Shown here: piece after piece, positions 11,344-22,519 of the stretch
How positions within the stretch are numbered: the first letter of the stretch is position 1
Layout of the letters: each line of letters begins with the position of its first letter
Source: Ornithodoros turicata
Lineage: Eukaryota > Arthropoda > Arachnida > Ixodida > Argasidae
DNA: 64,000 nt
NCBI RefSeq assembly: GCF_037126465.1
Contig: NC_088202.1
Span: 125,192,123 to 125,256,122, forward strand
Reading direction: 5' to 3'
Notes under the pieces: generated by a model
What the model saw: only the letters and a program-made list of their open reading frames with translations
What the model was told of the DNA's origin: nothing
The model's database searches: none
Made by a program: the position numbers and the translations under genes

Positions 11344-12400
11344 CAGCTCCCGTGGCATAGTAGTTAGGATGACAGCTTTCCACGCCGAGCCTGGGAAGTG
11401 ACACGGGTTCGAATCCTGTCATCGGCTGCGCTGTCTGAGGTTTTTGCAAGGGTTTTCCGGACTTTCCAGACGAATGTCGGTACAGTTCCCCCTCAAGACG
11501 GCCCATGCAGCGCCATACCTGGGTAGTAATATCATTACTGCAATGAATGACTTCTCCTGTGGTAATTTGTAATATAATGCATTACTTTTTACATTATGTA
11601 TTTGTAATGTAATTTAATTACATTTGGGCAGTAGTTTTAATGACATTACTCATTACTTTTTACAAAGGTGTGTTCTGTGTTTGCACTTGGCAGAGAGTTG
11701 GGGACCCAGGAGTTAAAAGAATTCCAACGCCCACTATGAATGGTGACGCACTCACACGGGGAACGTCAGTTCCACTCGACGAGCCAGTTGCCTTAGTTAG
11801 GGCACCCACAAACAAACGTTCTTCAGGTCAACGGTTTGTAGCCTTGGAGAATCATTGTTTGCGGGCCCCATCCTCCGGACAATCTTCCTGTTGTCGTGAT
11901 ACTTTGGATTACCTTCGTCTCTATATTGTGGAACGATACGTCATAGTGGCAAGCCTGACATGTAGAAGAGACAAATAGAAGAGTACAAGCTAACTGTTGT
12001 TACATTGTCAGCATACATTTGCTTGAATTTCGGGAAAGGCAAGTTTCGTCAATTTTTGTGTTCTTGTCCCTTGTGCCTTCCACAAAACTCGAGAACATGT
12101 ATGCCAATAATGGCAAAGTAATGACATTGTAATGTCATTACTTTTTTGTAGTAATTGAAAAGTAATTTCATTACATTTCAGTTGCAGTAATGTAATTTAA
12201 TTAAATTCTAACTGGAGTAAAGAGTAATGTAATTAATTACATCTTAGAAGTAATTTACCTAGGTATGCCGAGGACCCATTTGTGTCTAGGTGTCCCCCAC
12301 TCCTTCCTGCAGTCCTCTCTCCATCTCTTCACATCTATACGCCGCTTATAGCCAAACTGCTTCGCGGCACTGACACGGGTTTATATATATATATATAAAA
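11344..12400 (+). mobile_element. tRNA-derived SINE split by an insertion
   Basis: The SINE head and first body half lie at 11344-11511 (CAGCTCCCGTGGCATAGTAG, GGTTCGAATCCTG, CAGTTCCCCCTCAAGACGG). The second half resumes at about 12285 (GTCCCCCACTCCTTCCTGC, then GCCAAACTGCTTCGCGGCAC) and ends in a TA-repeat tail to 12400. The ~760-bp element between them is described separately. Order of events: SINE first, then the TIR element. Confidence 0.8.
11512..12269. mobile_element. TIR element with GTAATTAATTAC subterminal repeats
   Basis: The ends are GCCATACCTGGGTA on the left and the reverse complement of CGGCATACCTAGGTA on the right. The outer ~130 bp on each side is packed with GTAATGTAATTAATTAC-like words. 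It lies inside a SINE. The interior frame at 11640-11978 (112 codons) has no domain I recognise. The structure resembles non-autonomous hAT elements, but an 8-bp target duplication was not found. Confidence 0.65.
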
Positions 12401-15400
12401 TTAGTAAGTTCATAGATTTGCATCGTCCTTAGAAGGCGCTCGTTAATTCACGTTTCCTACATTATCGACTTAGACCAATTCCAACGAGCGTAGATTGGTT
12501 TCAAATGTTGCGTTGGGCAGGGCATAAATTCATTTTACTATCCTTCCATATTTCTTGATAACGCCAACTGTTTTTCATTTTGTTTAATGCTTTTGGGAAC
12601 CTCAGGTAACGACATCTAACTCAAAGGAAATGCTCGCCCTCTTCAACTTCGAAGCAGCGCCCGACAAGTTTAGCGTCCGCCTAAAGAACGCTACCTCTTC
12701 CTTACACGGTCACGTCCCCTATCAACCATCATATGAACCATGTAGGAGGAAAGAAACACTCCACAAGAATCGGTCGACGCACGGGTTTTGAAAGAAACCT
12801 GGATGCGTGGAGTGACGAGAGGGGGGTCGAGTGGTCCGCAGAGCACAGAGAAGAATGCTTTAGAAAGAGCAGACACGTTTTTTGAAACGTCGCTGACCTT
12901 CCATCCGGGATGTTTCGAGATGTGATTGGCCTGCCGGGGTTCGTGCCCAATAATTAATATCCACTCCGTCATCCCAGGACAGCGACGGATGACAGGCAAG
13001 CAGGTTGCCTCCTCTTGCCCCGCTGCGCCAATCTCGCGCAACCGTGCTATTAGAGGCTTATTTTCCGACGGATCCTGACTTTACCCTTCGTTTCTTATTT
13101 TTGCGTTCTTCTTCGGAGCGCCTTGTGTGTGCACGGTGCATGAGGAAGGATATCTGGACTGACGTCCCCAGATGCCTGCGGCTTTGTTCAAGAACGTACT
13201 CCTTTTCAAGAATAATTACCGCCCATCGTATTGCGTTGTTTTGCGTGCCTTCAGTCTGCTATTACTGGATGTGTTTTGTCGATTGAACAGGTATAGAGCG
13301 CACTGCTGCGGCTCTGTTCTGGAAGCGAGCGCGAAAAGCTGAGGTTGTTGACATTTTGTGACTGCGCGATGCCAAGCTCGAGACCTGTCTCCTAAATCCG
13401 CGGCCCTCCAGCATCCCGGAATAGTTAGGTTCTGGGTGCCAGACAAGGGTACTTCGTTGATGGCTCGACTGTATGGTCTATCCTCCGTAAACCAATTGCA
13501 TGTCGTACGTATGTAAGTTATTGATGAAAAGGCACGGTCAGTACGTCTTCAATCAACTCCCCTTCTTTAATCGAAGTGAATTGTGGTACCTTAGAATGTC
13601 TGTTACAGACAACTCGCAGCAAAACTTACCTGCCTAACCTGGTGGAAGCTTCCATGTACCTATGTAACGTGAATCGTATATGGTGGTCCATCTGCCGGAA
13701 AGACACTAAGACGGGGCCCGCCTTTATGAATATTGAAGTTACTGCTTTTCATTCGAATTCCTTCTCTCCGTAATATTTTCTAACTATCCGAATCTCTTCT
13801 TTTTCTTTCCTAGTTTACAAATAATCGAATAAATGATCACTGGTCAGTGGTAAATGTTATTCTTCAACGGTAATAGCAATTTTTCTCATGTGTTGTTAAA
13901 ACTCATTCATCGTCATTGTATCGCATTATGTACTTTAACACTTACAGGAATGGAAGTGACTGGATGCGGTCAATGTAACAGTCGCCATCTATCGTCCGTC
14001 TAGACAAATCGACTCATGGTTATGCCCGTATGTTACCATGGCTACAGGGTAATCGATCAAGATCAATACGCATGACAAGTGCACAAGAGAAACTTCTGTT
14101 TTGATTTTTGAGCAAACATGTGGCTGGTTCTGGCGCCGGAGAAGTGACCGGCCAATGCACGACGGCCGTTTGTTTGGGCGTTTCTCGATCGGAAAAGTTC
14201 GGAGCGTTTTTGTTGGAGTTGGATATGGCGAGGTGTTACTTATTCTCGGCACTCGCTTAGTCAACAGTTGCAGTACCCATTACCTAGTTTCACTACTAGT
14301 TGCACTGCCGTTTAAGAATATAAGAATCGATCGACGAAAACGCAGTCCCATTGCGTTCGCGCACCCTCAAATAGGTCATGCACGCACAAATAATTAAAAC
14401 AGCTGCCGTCGAATTAGGACATTTCTTTGACACACCACAGAGCCTTCATCTAAAACGTACCTGACCAAGGGCAAACGTAAAATTCGGGCAGCCACTTCAC
14501 GACGATTGGTCATCCTCGGTCGTAAACAGCAAGATGACAACCACCACGTCCTACGAACAAGCGTTCGATCAATAAGACAACCTTGTCCACACGAAACCTC
14601 ACTGAAACCTCAGCACCTCAGGCACCTCATAGTTGTATTCTGTGTCAAACTCGTGGGGTCATTTGGATGGGTCGATCCTGGTTTGTATCACACTTCAGAG
14701 GTGTATGTATAGCCAATTGTGTAGCCTGTGTTGCGTATATATTATATCACATGGAATGAGCGGAGTTCCTCTAGGGGGAATTGTACCACGAATGGGGCAC
14801 TGTCATTTGTACTAGAATACATGCGATAGGCATTGACCACTTTTAGTAAAATGGAGTTGATGAGACACATATATCTTCAGAAAATAAGAAAAAGGAAGAC
14901 AAGGGTCGTGTCCACACCTTTTGTGTTCCACGGGAAACATGACCACAGAACGAAACATAACCAGCCTATAGGCCACTATATACTGGCCAATGGCCAAGCT
15001 GGCAATAGCCTGGCTGACATTTCCGTTTTTTTTTTCTTTCACTCTATTAAACATATCCCTCCGCAACTGCTTCACCAAAGAGAAAGTTTGTGATGGGCTC
15101 ACTATTTCGTGCCTCATCTCGTCATGCAGTCAACACTACAACTTTCATAATTTGTATAATGATAAGGCGCGTCTTTACGTCATGAGGTAACTATGATAAT
15201 GTTCAGGGTGCTACAGTGCTGAGTCTGTGGATTAATTTCACACCAACGAGGGATCTTTAACGAGTGCTAAAATTCCAGCACAGAAACAGATCATTCCGAA
15301 GGGCATCATAACGACTGAGAGAAGGCCGATCAACGCGATCATCGTGGGATTGAGGAATGAACGGACTGTATGCACTTCGGAACATGTTGCCACGATAAAA

Positions 15401-15900
15401 ACTATCATGTTTTAAGATACGCAGAAGTTTCAAGTGAAGCGTCAAGACTGTGTCCGCAGAGTAGTCAGCAAATAACGAAGTCGCCTTTGCTCGAACCTTG
15501 GTGCCTCGGTAGTCTGAAAGTATAGGCGGAAAGTAGACAAATCAGGCAACTCTGACAGGCAACACTGAGATCAGGATCAATGGGTCAAGCAATTGTACAT
15601 AGACTAGTGAAGCTATGGCTCCAAGTGCTTGAGCAGTGTGACTGGCACGTGTATATTGCGGGTGGGCTCACGTATAACTTACGCATACTAAAGCAGAGTA
15701 AAGCAGGGTAGAACAGAACTGATCCATCTTGCTATAGACGCGTTTCACTTACTGTAGGTCATGTCATGTTCACCTATTTCGTGCTCACGATTTTGGACGG
15801 ATGATATGCGGTAAAAACAATGAAACTTAAAAGTTGCATCTATATGAGCCAAATTTGAACACTACTGTGCTTTAGATACAGCACGTGACAGATTTCTCTC
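12401..15900. other. Long stretch without recognisable gene
   Basis: No gene, RNA gene or clear mobile-element boundary is recognised across these 3.5 kb. Open frames (for example 12691-13041 minus, 13005-13286 plus, 14101-14397 plus) lack known domains and often overlap each other on opposite strands. Confidence 0.45.
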
Positions 15901-15949
15901 CATCACTTCGATAGACTAATGGTAATATAGTTTTATTGGATTTTCATTC

Positions 15950-16960
15950 GTTTCCTCTTGTGTTTGCCTTGGGTCTCAATTTTTCGGATTGAATGCATTT
16001 ACTGGATTCAGTAGTAAAAAATCGGATGTTATTTTTAAATATGTAATTCGTGCAGAAATCTGGTGCTACTGATACTTGGGGTGTTATCGGGTTATGGGTT
16101 TTTCTTTTTTTTTTCTGCCCAGCAAGCCGCCCCAGTGCATAGTATTTTGGTCAGACATATCTATACCTCGCGACTTGTAGGGACTATACCTCCAGAAGTT
16201 GTAACGCCAAACGTGCTTTGCAAACGTGCTTTGCATTATACGGCGCAGCTTGATCTTCGATATCCTTGCGTCAGAAAACTCCAAACTCCAAACTTACCGG
16301 CGCACCCAAGTAATATCTACATGACACACAAAATTGCTAGTAAATAGCGCACGTGATACAACCTGATACGTGATTGGACTGCAGGGGATAAATCGGGTTT
16401 AACCTGAACTGGTGTACACTGGTTCGGGAGGGGAATAATCCAGGGAATCGGGTCTAACCCGCAAAAGTCAGACCCACTATCTTTAGGGAGTGACCTCTTC
16501 GGGTTAAATGCCTTTCTCAGATTCGAGGGTAAAAATCGGGAGCTATTTTAAAATCAGTTCAGGAGAAATCGGGGGATAGTTGTGCCTTCGGGTGTTATCG
16601 GGTGGTTTTGTTTCTCTTGGCTATTAGACCCTTTCCAGAACACTTTCTTTTTTTTTTTTTTGCGGGATCGTGACCTTCCAGCAGTAATCCCCGAAGGCAT
16701 AGACAGTGTTGTCACATATGGGAGTATTGCTGGGAACGTAAGTGACCCATTCTCATATGTGTTACACGTGGCGACCTTTCTTCGTCTTCAGTGGAAACAT
16801 CACTTGAGGATTTCAGAGTGACTGGAATTCGGGGAGAAATCGGGTTTAACCCGAATTGGTCGGAGGTCAATTCGCGGGGGGGGGGGGGGGGACGCAAATT
16901 GACCTCCGGGGAATAACCGGGCGGAATCGGGATTAACCCGAAAAAGTCACTGCGTAACTA
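15950..16960. repeat. TCGGG-TTAA-CCCGA repeat region
   Basis: The palindromic core TCGGGTTTAACCCGA and variants recur at about 16396, 16459, 16840 and 16928, usually near GGGGAATAA and followed by AAAAGTCA. Related phrases with GTTATCGGGT lie near 16083 and 16593. The pattern suggests several overlapping or decayed copies of one element with subterminal motifs. A G-run at 16876-16891 is flanked by complementary GGTCAATTCGC and GCAAATTGACC, making a small hairpin. Confidence 0.5.
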
Positions 16961-16999
16961 TCTTACACGGTGTCAGACCACAATGGCGACCATGTTACT

Positions 17000-19160
17000 T
17001 ACACGCGTTATCATGCGCGATAACGAAACATGCGTGAAAATCACAGAAGCAACCGCTAATAATACGCCACCACCCACCCAATCTCTGATACGAAAAAGAA
17101 GAGAACAATGTCCACTTTCGCTATTTGATCCCATAGAAATTCGGACTGCAAAGCACTAGCAAGTTGTCCTTCCACAGTCGGTCAGCGTATCATCTGTCTG
17201 AGCTAGAATCACGTCCTTTTGTTCTGCCTGGCGTAACGACATCACGTCGCATGTAATTTTGGCACGGCCAAACACAGGAAGGAAAAGCGTGTGTCGTAGG
17301 GCAGAACAGAAATTCGATGGAGCTATTTCAAATGATCCCGTTGATGAAATGCCACGCAACACACACACTCTGTCGCTGCGGGTCTCATTCTCACGCGGCT
17401 TGCTTGCTGCTCGTGGAGGCCATGTTTTGTTGAATGTGCATGATGTTACACCAGAATGAACTGTTCGAACAGAATGTTTGATAAACGTATATTATGCGTG
17501 TAGTTCTTCCTTCGTGGTATTGGTTAGCCTGTGGCCGAAAGTTGAGCCAACGCAGATAGCTCCCGTTGTGGTTTGCTATGCAAACACTGTATGCAGCGTA
17601 ATGTTCAGGGGCGGGGGGGGGGGGGGGGGGGGGAGGGGAGGGGGTTCTAATGCGGCGTGTTCGAATGAAACAGAGACACTTCGTCAAGAATTATGACCTT
17701 CATGTAGCAGGTCAAAGTTTTCTTATCCTAAATATTCCCGAGAAATAAATACGAATAGCAGACTACATGCTATACATAGACAGCAGAGCTGTGATAATTT
17801 CCTGTTGAATTAATTAGGCTACCTACAATTATTGAAATGCAAGCTCTCCACGAAGCTTGTGCTCCATAACTCGCACAGGTCACTTGTCTCCCGCCCTCTG
17901 TGAACTTGTAGCTTGTATTGGAGATGAACGTTTAAGCGCAGTGCGGGTCATGGTTCCAGCTTCCCGGGTGTGCGAAAGCAACTTCGTCATGAAAATCAAA
18001 GGACGGAATGACGTGACTTGTTTCATGAAGATTCTTCTTCATTGCTTGATGACATGACCCGGTATGTGCAAAGGCTGAGAGTACAGGCAGACAACTCATT
18101 GCAAATGACGCGAGGGGAGGGCTACGAAAGCGCTCTCAAGAGTGTAAGGTCTATGGCACAATAATTGATAAACTCTCTTCTTGTTGCAAGTGCACACTTT
18201 TTGTCAAAGTTGTCACAGGAATATAAATTCCTGTGAGAATTTATATTCCTTATTAGGATACAAGAGCAGAGTCAGTGTCCGTTTGGAAGGCGTAGTCCTA
18301 TAGTTTTCTGCACGTATAGCATGTCCCTTTGATGTCAACCAGAAATGTTTTTGTCCCTTTAAGAAACAACTGCATAAAGATAAAAATAAAACGCGAGTCC
18401 GGACTTCTGTAATTTGCTTTCATTCCCCTGGCCGGCCTTCATTCATATAATTAAGCAAGGACGATTCCAAGCCCACCAATCTTCTTCAGCTTCAGACTGG
18501 TGCCTGCACGATTCGAGAATGTGCCTACGGCCGTGCGTCCGTGGAATCGCGTTCGCGCCGGATCGTCTCCTTTTGAATCATCATAATGCATACGCCTGTT
18601 ATTACGCACTGCCTGAGCGCACGCCGTATGGTCTGCGTGTCTTTCACCTTGTATTGTTTTATTTCTGCCGCCTTCCGGCACAGCCGAAATACAGATGCGT
18701 TCATCTTCTGCCTTTTGTCTTGCAGACAGTGGTTGGCGCTATGGGCACTCATCCCGAACGCGAAGATAGCCTTCGTACCTTTTGTGTCTCTGCGTGTCGC
18801 TGTATCTGTTTCATCTGCATGTTTTAGTATAATCATTTCGTTATATTATTAACGTATTGTCCCTTGCCTCGGCGGTTTCTTTCGGGAGTGTAGAATGGTT
18901 GGTGTATTGTTGTTGAACGTCACTTGTGGTACGGATATGACTGGTGTGTAAGCATTAGTGCTGATTGGAAGAAGTATTTTAAGACTAAAGTGTTTTAAGT
19001 CGCGATGGCTAACCATTCTTCATGTTCCTGTGAAAACATGGCAAGAACATGTAGCTTGAATCCATTCGTTGCAATAACCAGATGAATTGCTGGCCTCAAT
19101 AATAGCGGAAAATAACCTATATCTCAAATTCGAAAATGAAGTATCACAGCTTTAAAACGC
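17000..19160. other. Long stretch without recognisable gene
   Basis: It contains a G-rich tract at 17608-17641 and a short palindrome at 18218-18252 (GGAATATAAATTC and its complement). The overlapping frames at 18414-18852 on both strands have no recognisable domain. Confidence 0.45.
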
Positions 19161-19164
19161 AATA

Positions 19165-19330
19165 ATCACGAGAGAAACTGATGTTCTGAGGCTGGAACAA
19201 CATAGAAGGGACAGATACAAACAAAGCCTCAAATCAACGATGAAGGATGAAAGTCACTGAAAAGGTTAGCCAGCTGTAGGGATCGAACCCACATCTTCTG
19301 GATTACCGGTCCAGGGCTCTACCAATTGAT
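19165..19330 (-). mobile_element. tRNA-headed repeat (family 3), inverted copy
   Basis: On the minus strand this reads as a tRNA-like head (CAATTGGTAGAGCCCTGGAC, CGGTAATCCAG, GGGTTCGATCCCTACAGC) and continues into the same downstream body seen at 61232-61345 (GATTT..GAGGC..GTTTGTATCTGTCCCTTC). It lies head to head with the plus-strand copy at 19385. The anticodon-like loop would be CCGGTAA, lacking the invariant U33, so it is not called a tRNA gene. Confidence 0.75.
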
Positions 19331-19384
19331 GACGCAGACCACACTCTACCAGATGACGCACCCCGAAAGTCCCCGGAGAGGCGT

Positions 19385-19490
19385 GTTAGCTTAGCTCAAT
19401 TGGTAGAGTCCTGGACCGGTAATCCATAAGATGTGGGTTCGATCCCTACAGCTGGCTAACCTTTTCAGTGACTTTCATCCTTCAGCAATA
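19385..19490 (+). mobile_element. tRNA-headed repeat (family 3), short copy
   Basis: The tRNA-like head (GTTAGCTTAGCTCAATTGG, GGTTCGATCCCTACAGCTGG, CTAAC) is followed by CTTTTCAGTGACTTTCATCC and then diverges, so the copy is truncated. Together with the minus copy at 19165-19330 it makes an inverted pair with a ~55 bp centre. Confidence 0.75.
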
Positions 19491-20468
19491 ATCACGTAGG
19501 TTTTGAGATAGCAAATACATATTTTTCATAACTGATGTTAGAATGATTCCTCTTCTTTGTAAGGTGATGCTAGTAATTTGCTATGCAACGGAGAAAGGCG
19601 TGTTGAAAGTCACGGGACTGCGAGCACAGCAAAAGACCTGGATATTCTCTGTTGCGTTCTGTTTATTGTGCACTAGCAAAACGAATGCACAGAAAATCGA
19701 AAGCAGGAGCTCTTGCGTTCGAGAGGCCTTAACGTATCGGATCCGAATTGAAATCTGAAAGGACCGCTTTACACAATATGCCTCATAGCAACGTCTAAAT
19801 GATGATGATAATAGAAATTGCCCTTTTTTGTGTGCTTTTAGTGACTGTAAAATCTTTTCTATTCTTTCCTATAAAGGAGAGCAAGAATGTAATGTTACAC
19901 ATATTTGTAACGGAAGTAGGAATTTGTGAGGTGGTAGGACTTACAACATCCACTTACGGTGTATAGTCTCATCTTACGAAACGGAAATACTTCGCTAGTA
20001 CCTCTTAAGCCCAGTGTTAGACCCGCTATACCGAACTAAGCAAAGGAATATCGCTGCCTGCTACACTACTCCACTCTAAAGTAACGCAGTACTAGCGACG
20101 CTGCAAATTCGAAATAGTAACCCAGATGCCTATCCATTATTTTCCCACTATTGTCTTGCAGGACTCTCGTTGGTCAATGTACCTAACGATGGTATACAAG
20201 TATAGTACTTAGATTCCAACATGCAGACACAATGCAGCCTGTATGGTAGCTACAACAGTCGACCTATCAGCTAAAATTATTTTATCTCGACAGAACTGCT
20301 TCACACATGTCTGTTTCACATTGCACAACAACAACAACAAAAAATAAATAAAGAAATCTTGATGTGAAGCGTTTTCCGTAAAGTCACCATCGAGACATTT
20401 TGTTGTGTTTCCCATATCTCTCTTTCCTGGTAAAGTGTATGGAAGATCCAGTGATCCGGTGAGCGTAG
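19491..20468. other. No gene seen
   Basis: AT-rich sequence with no recognisable gene or repeat boundary. Confidence 0.5.
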
Positions 20469-20598
20469 ATTGAAGCCGAAGCTGGTCCGGAGCTGCCGAT
20501 ATTTCGAACAGGAACTGCCCTTCTACTGGGTCCAGTATAGAACGACTGTCTCTGTTCGAAATATCGGCAGCATCCGAACCCAAGGTTTTGGCTTCAAT
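20469..20598. repeat. Foldback repeat with CTGCCGATATTTCGAACAG core
   Basis: The left arm ATTGAAGCCGAA..CTGCCGATATTTCGAACAGG is answered by CTCTGTTCGAAATATCGGCAG..TTGGCTTCAAT. The inner core is shared with the foldback at 25326-25427. Long minus-strand frames crossing it are artefacts of the palindrome. Confidence 0.7.
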
Positions 20599-21232
20599 AT
20601 GTCTCTTCCTGTTGCGCACGACGCAGCATAGTGTTCATCTGCTGCGAACAATAAAGTAGCTCCATTGTCCACATTATTCAGTATATAACGCACTGCTTCG
20701 TTAAATGTTTCACTGTGTGTTTCGCAAACCGCTGAAAAGTGTATAGTGGATGCGCGGAAGGAGATGTAATTGTAGTGATTCTGAGCTACACTAGAAGGTG
20801 ACTGCATTATTTTTCATTGTGATTAGAGCGCAGATTTTTATGCAAATGCAGTTTTTTTTTTCTCCATATGGTTTCGTATGTGGACGACGAAAAAACACTT
20901 TTGGTCTCGGTTTGAGACCGATCAGAAGGTTTCTATTGCACATATAAATACATATCTCGCCATACTTTCTGGTGCCAACAGCTTACTACTACGTTTTTCA
21001 TGGCTGGTGTTGCTGGTTTCGGGACGGCGTTGGGTCGTCTTTTGCGAAGGTTCTGGTCGGAATAGAATATTTTCCGTGTTTCAGTGGGGTTATATAGGTG
21101 CTGCGTTCAGTCCGTACCCGTGCATGACCCATGGGCCGTACTTCACCTTCACCACATTACCGTTACGAAGGTGGGCGGCGTTCGTATTTTAATCGGCTTG
21201 TTGCAGTGCCGAACGCATTGCCATGACCAAAG

Positions 21233-21308
21233 AAGCCTGAGCATGGGCAACACGAAAAACACGAACATACGTGTATGTTCGTGTTTTCATGTTGCCCATG
21301 CTCAGGCT
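21233..21308. repeat. 76-bp near-perfect palindrome
   Basis: AGCCTGAGCATGGGCAACAC continues into AAAACACGAACATACG and is followed by its near-exact reverse complement ending GTTGCCCATGCTCAGGCT. It forms the 5' edge of the repeat shared with 61775-62115, where the sequence corresponding to the left arm has decayed. Confidence 0.8.
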
Positions 21309-21625
21309 TGTTTCGTCGTGGGTTTCGTCCACCGGCTAGCCTGAGTTGGCTGGTTTATCAATCACGCACGGAAAGCCTTCAGCTCTATGATTTATATCTG
21401 TGTCGTAAGTGGCACATCTGTGTTTTATATATTTGCTGTGTGGTGCGCAACGAAGGCGGCTATGTTTTACCGTGTTATCCCTAATAAAATACTCGCTTTT
21501 TTTCTTAAATAGGTATTTGTTGCATTGCTTTGGTATCAAGAACTGTGTAAAATATTGCATATATTGCGGATTTTTACGGCATATTTCGAATATTTCCAGT
21601 GCATAGTTGCATGCATATTTATTCG
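21265..21625 (+). repeat. Dispersed repeat, copy A (partner at 61775)
   Basis: The order of blocks CATGCTCAGGCTTGTTTCGT, GGTTTATCAATCAC, GATTTATATCTGTG, TACCGTGTTATCCCTAA, AAAATACTC, ATTTTTACGGCATATTTC and GCATAGTTGCATGCATATTT is found again in the same order and orientation at 61775-62115. No protein domain is seen. The family is not identified; the length and the palindromic edge suggest a non-autonomous mobile element. Confidence 0.7.
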
Positions 21626-21744
21626 CGCTGTAATTATAATCAATAGGAATAAACGTACGAGAGTTGTTGAAGTCGGACTGGACACCTAGAGATGTTTGCC
21701 TGAATGCCAACACGGGAAAAGAAATACGAAGGAAAAAAAAAAAC

Positions 21745-21800
21745 TGTTTCGCGCACACGCACACACACACACACACGCGCACACATATATATATAGTGTA
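21745..21800. repeat. CA/TA microsatellite
   Basis: A GCACACGCACACACACACAC run passes into GCGCACACATATATATATA. Simple sequence. Confidence 0.9.
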
Positions 21801-22364
21801 TAGTATACGTTGGATGATGTGGACTATTCAACGGCCACTTGGCTGTACACTGCCCCGTTGCTTGTTGTGAACGAATGCTGGGATGACTATGAAAACGGTT
21901 CTTTTAAAGCTACTCGAATTTCGAGGGGAGATACTTCTATATTGCCGTTTTAAAATGTAGCGGGATATCGCTGCTTCCGTGTTGAGTGGCTCACAATAGC
22001 GAATGGTAGCGGCGGTACTGTAGTGTAGTTATGTACAGTGCTGGTTAAGCCCCATATTCCTGTTTCGAAAACGAATGTCCGCTAGAGGACAAAAAAAAAG
22101 GAAAAGAGAGAGGGAGAGAGAAAAGAAAGGAACGCTAGTGCCACAAATAGGTCAGTCAATCGTTCGATCCCGTTCGATCCCGTACAGATCCATTGTGTCC
22201 TCTTCGTTAGGTGCGCGTGCAACAAAAGGCGGGCAAACCTTGCTCCAGGATATTCCGAAAATCGGAAATTATTGCTGTGCTAACAACCGATTTTAGATCT
22301 CGAACAACCTGTCGTTTTAAGATAAGTATTTAAAGAGATTGAAACATTCAAATAATTTATTGTA

Positions 22365-22500
22365 CTAAAAAGCAAGCTTTCGGACGGAGTCCGTCCTTCA
22401 TCGCCTGATGAAGGACGAACGCCTTCCGAAAGCTTGTCCTTCATCACCTGAGGAAGGAGGGACTCCGTCCGAAACTTGTTTTTTAGTAAAATAAATTATT
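22365..22500. repeat. Cluster of three CTGATGAAGG hairpin motifs
   Basis: One copy of the phrase is on the minus strand (about 22373-22397) and two are on the plus strand (about 22402-22437 and 22448-22482), bracketed by inverted AAATAATTTATT/AATAAATTATTT and TACTAAAAAGCAAGC/GCTTGT..TTAGTA. Each motif can fold as GGACGG..CCGTCC followed by GAAA. It matches the single motif at 8330-8425 and looks like joined 3' ends of the same retroelement family in opposite orientations. Confidence 0.6.
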
Positions 22501-22519
22501 TGCAAGCTTCAGTCTCTTG

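Noticed and set aside
19385..19460. Functional tRNA (anticodon GGT, Thr-like)
   Set aside because: The loop is CCGGTAA without U33, the acceptor arms pair poorly, and the same sequence recurs with a shared non-tRNA body, so it is a tRNA-derived repeat.
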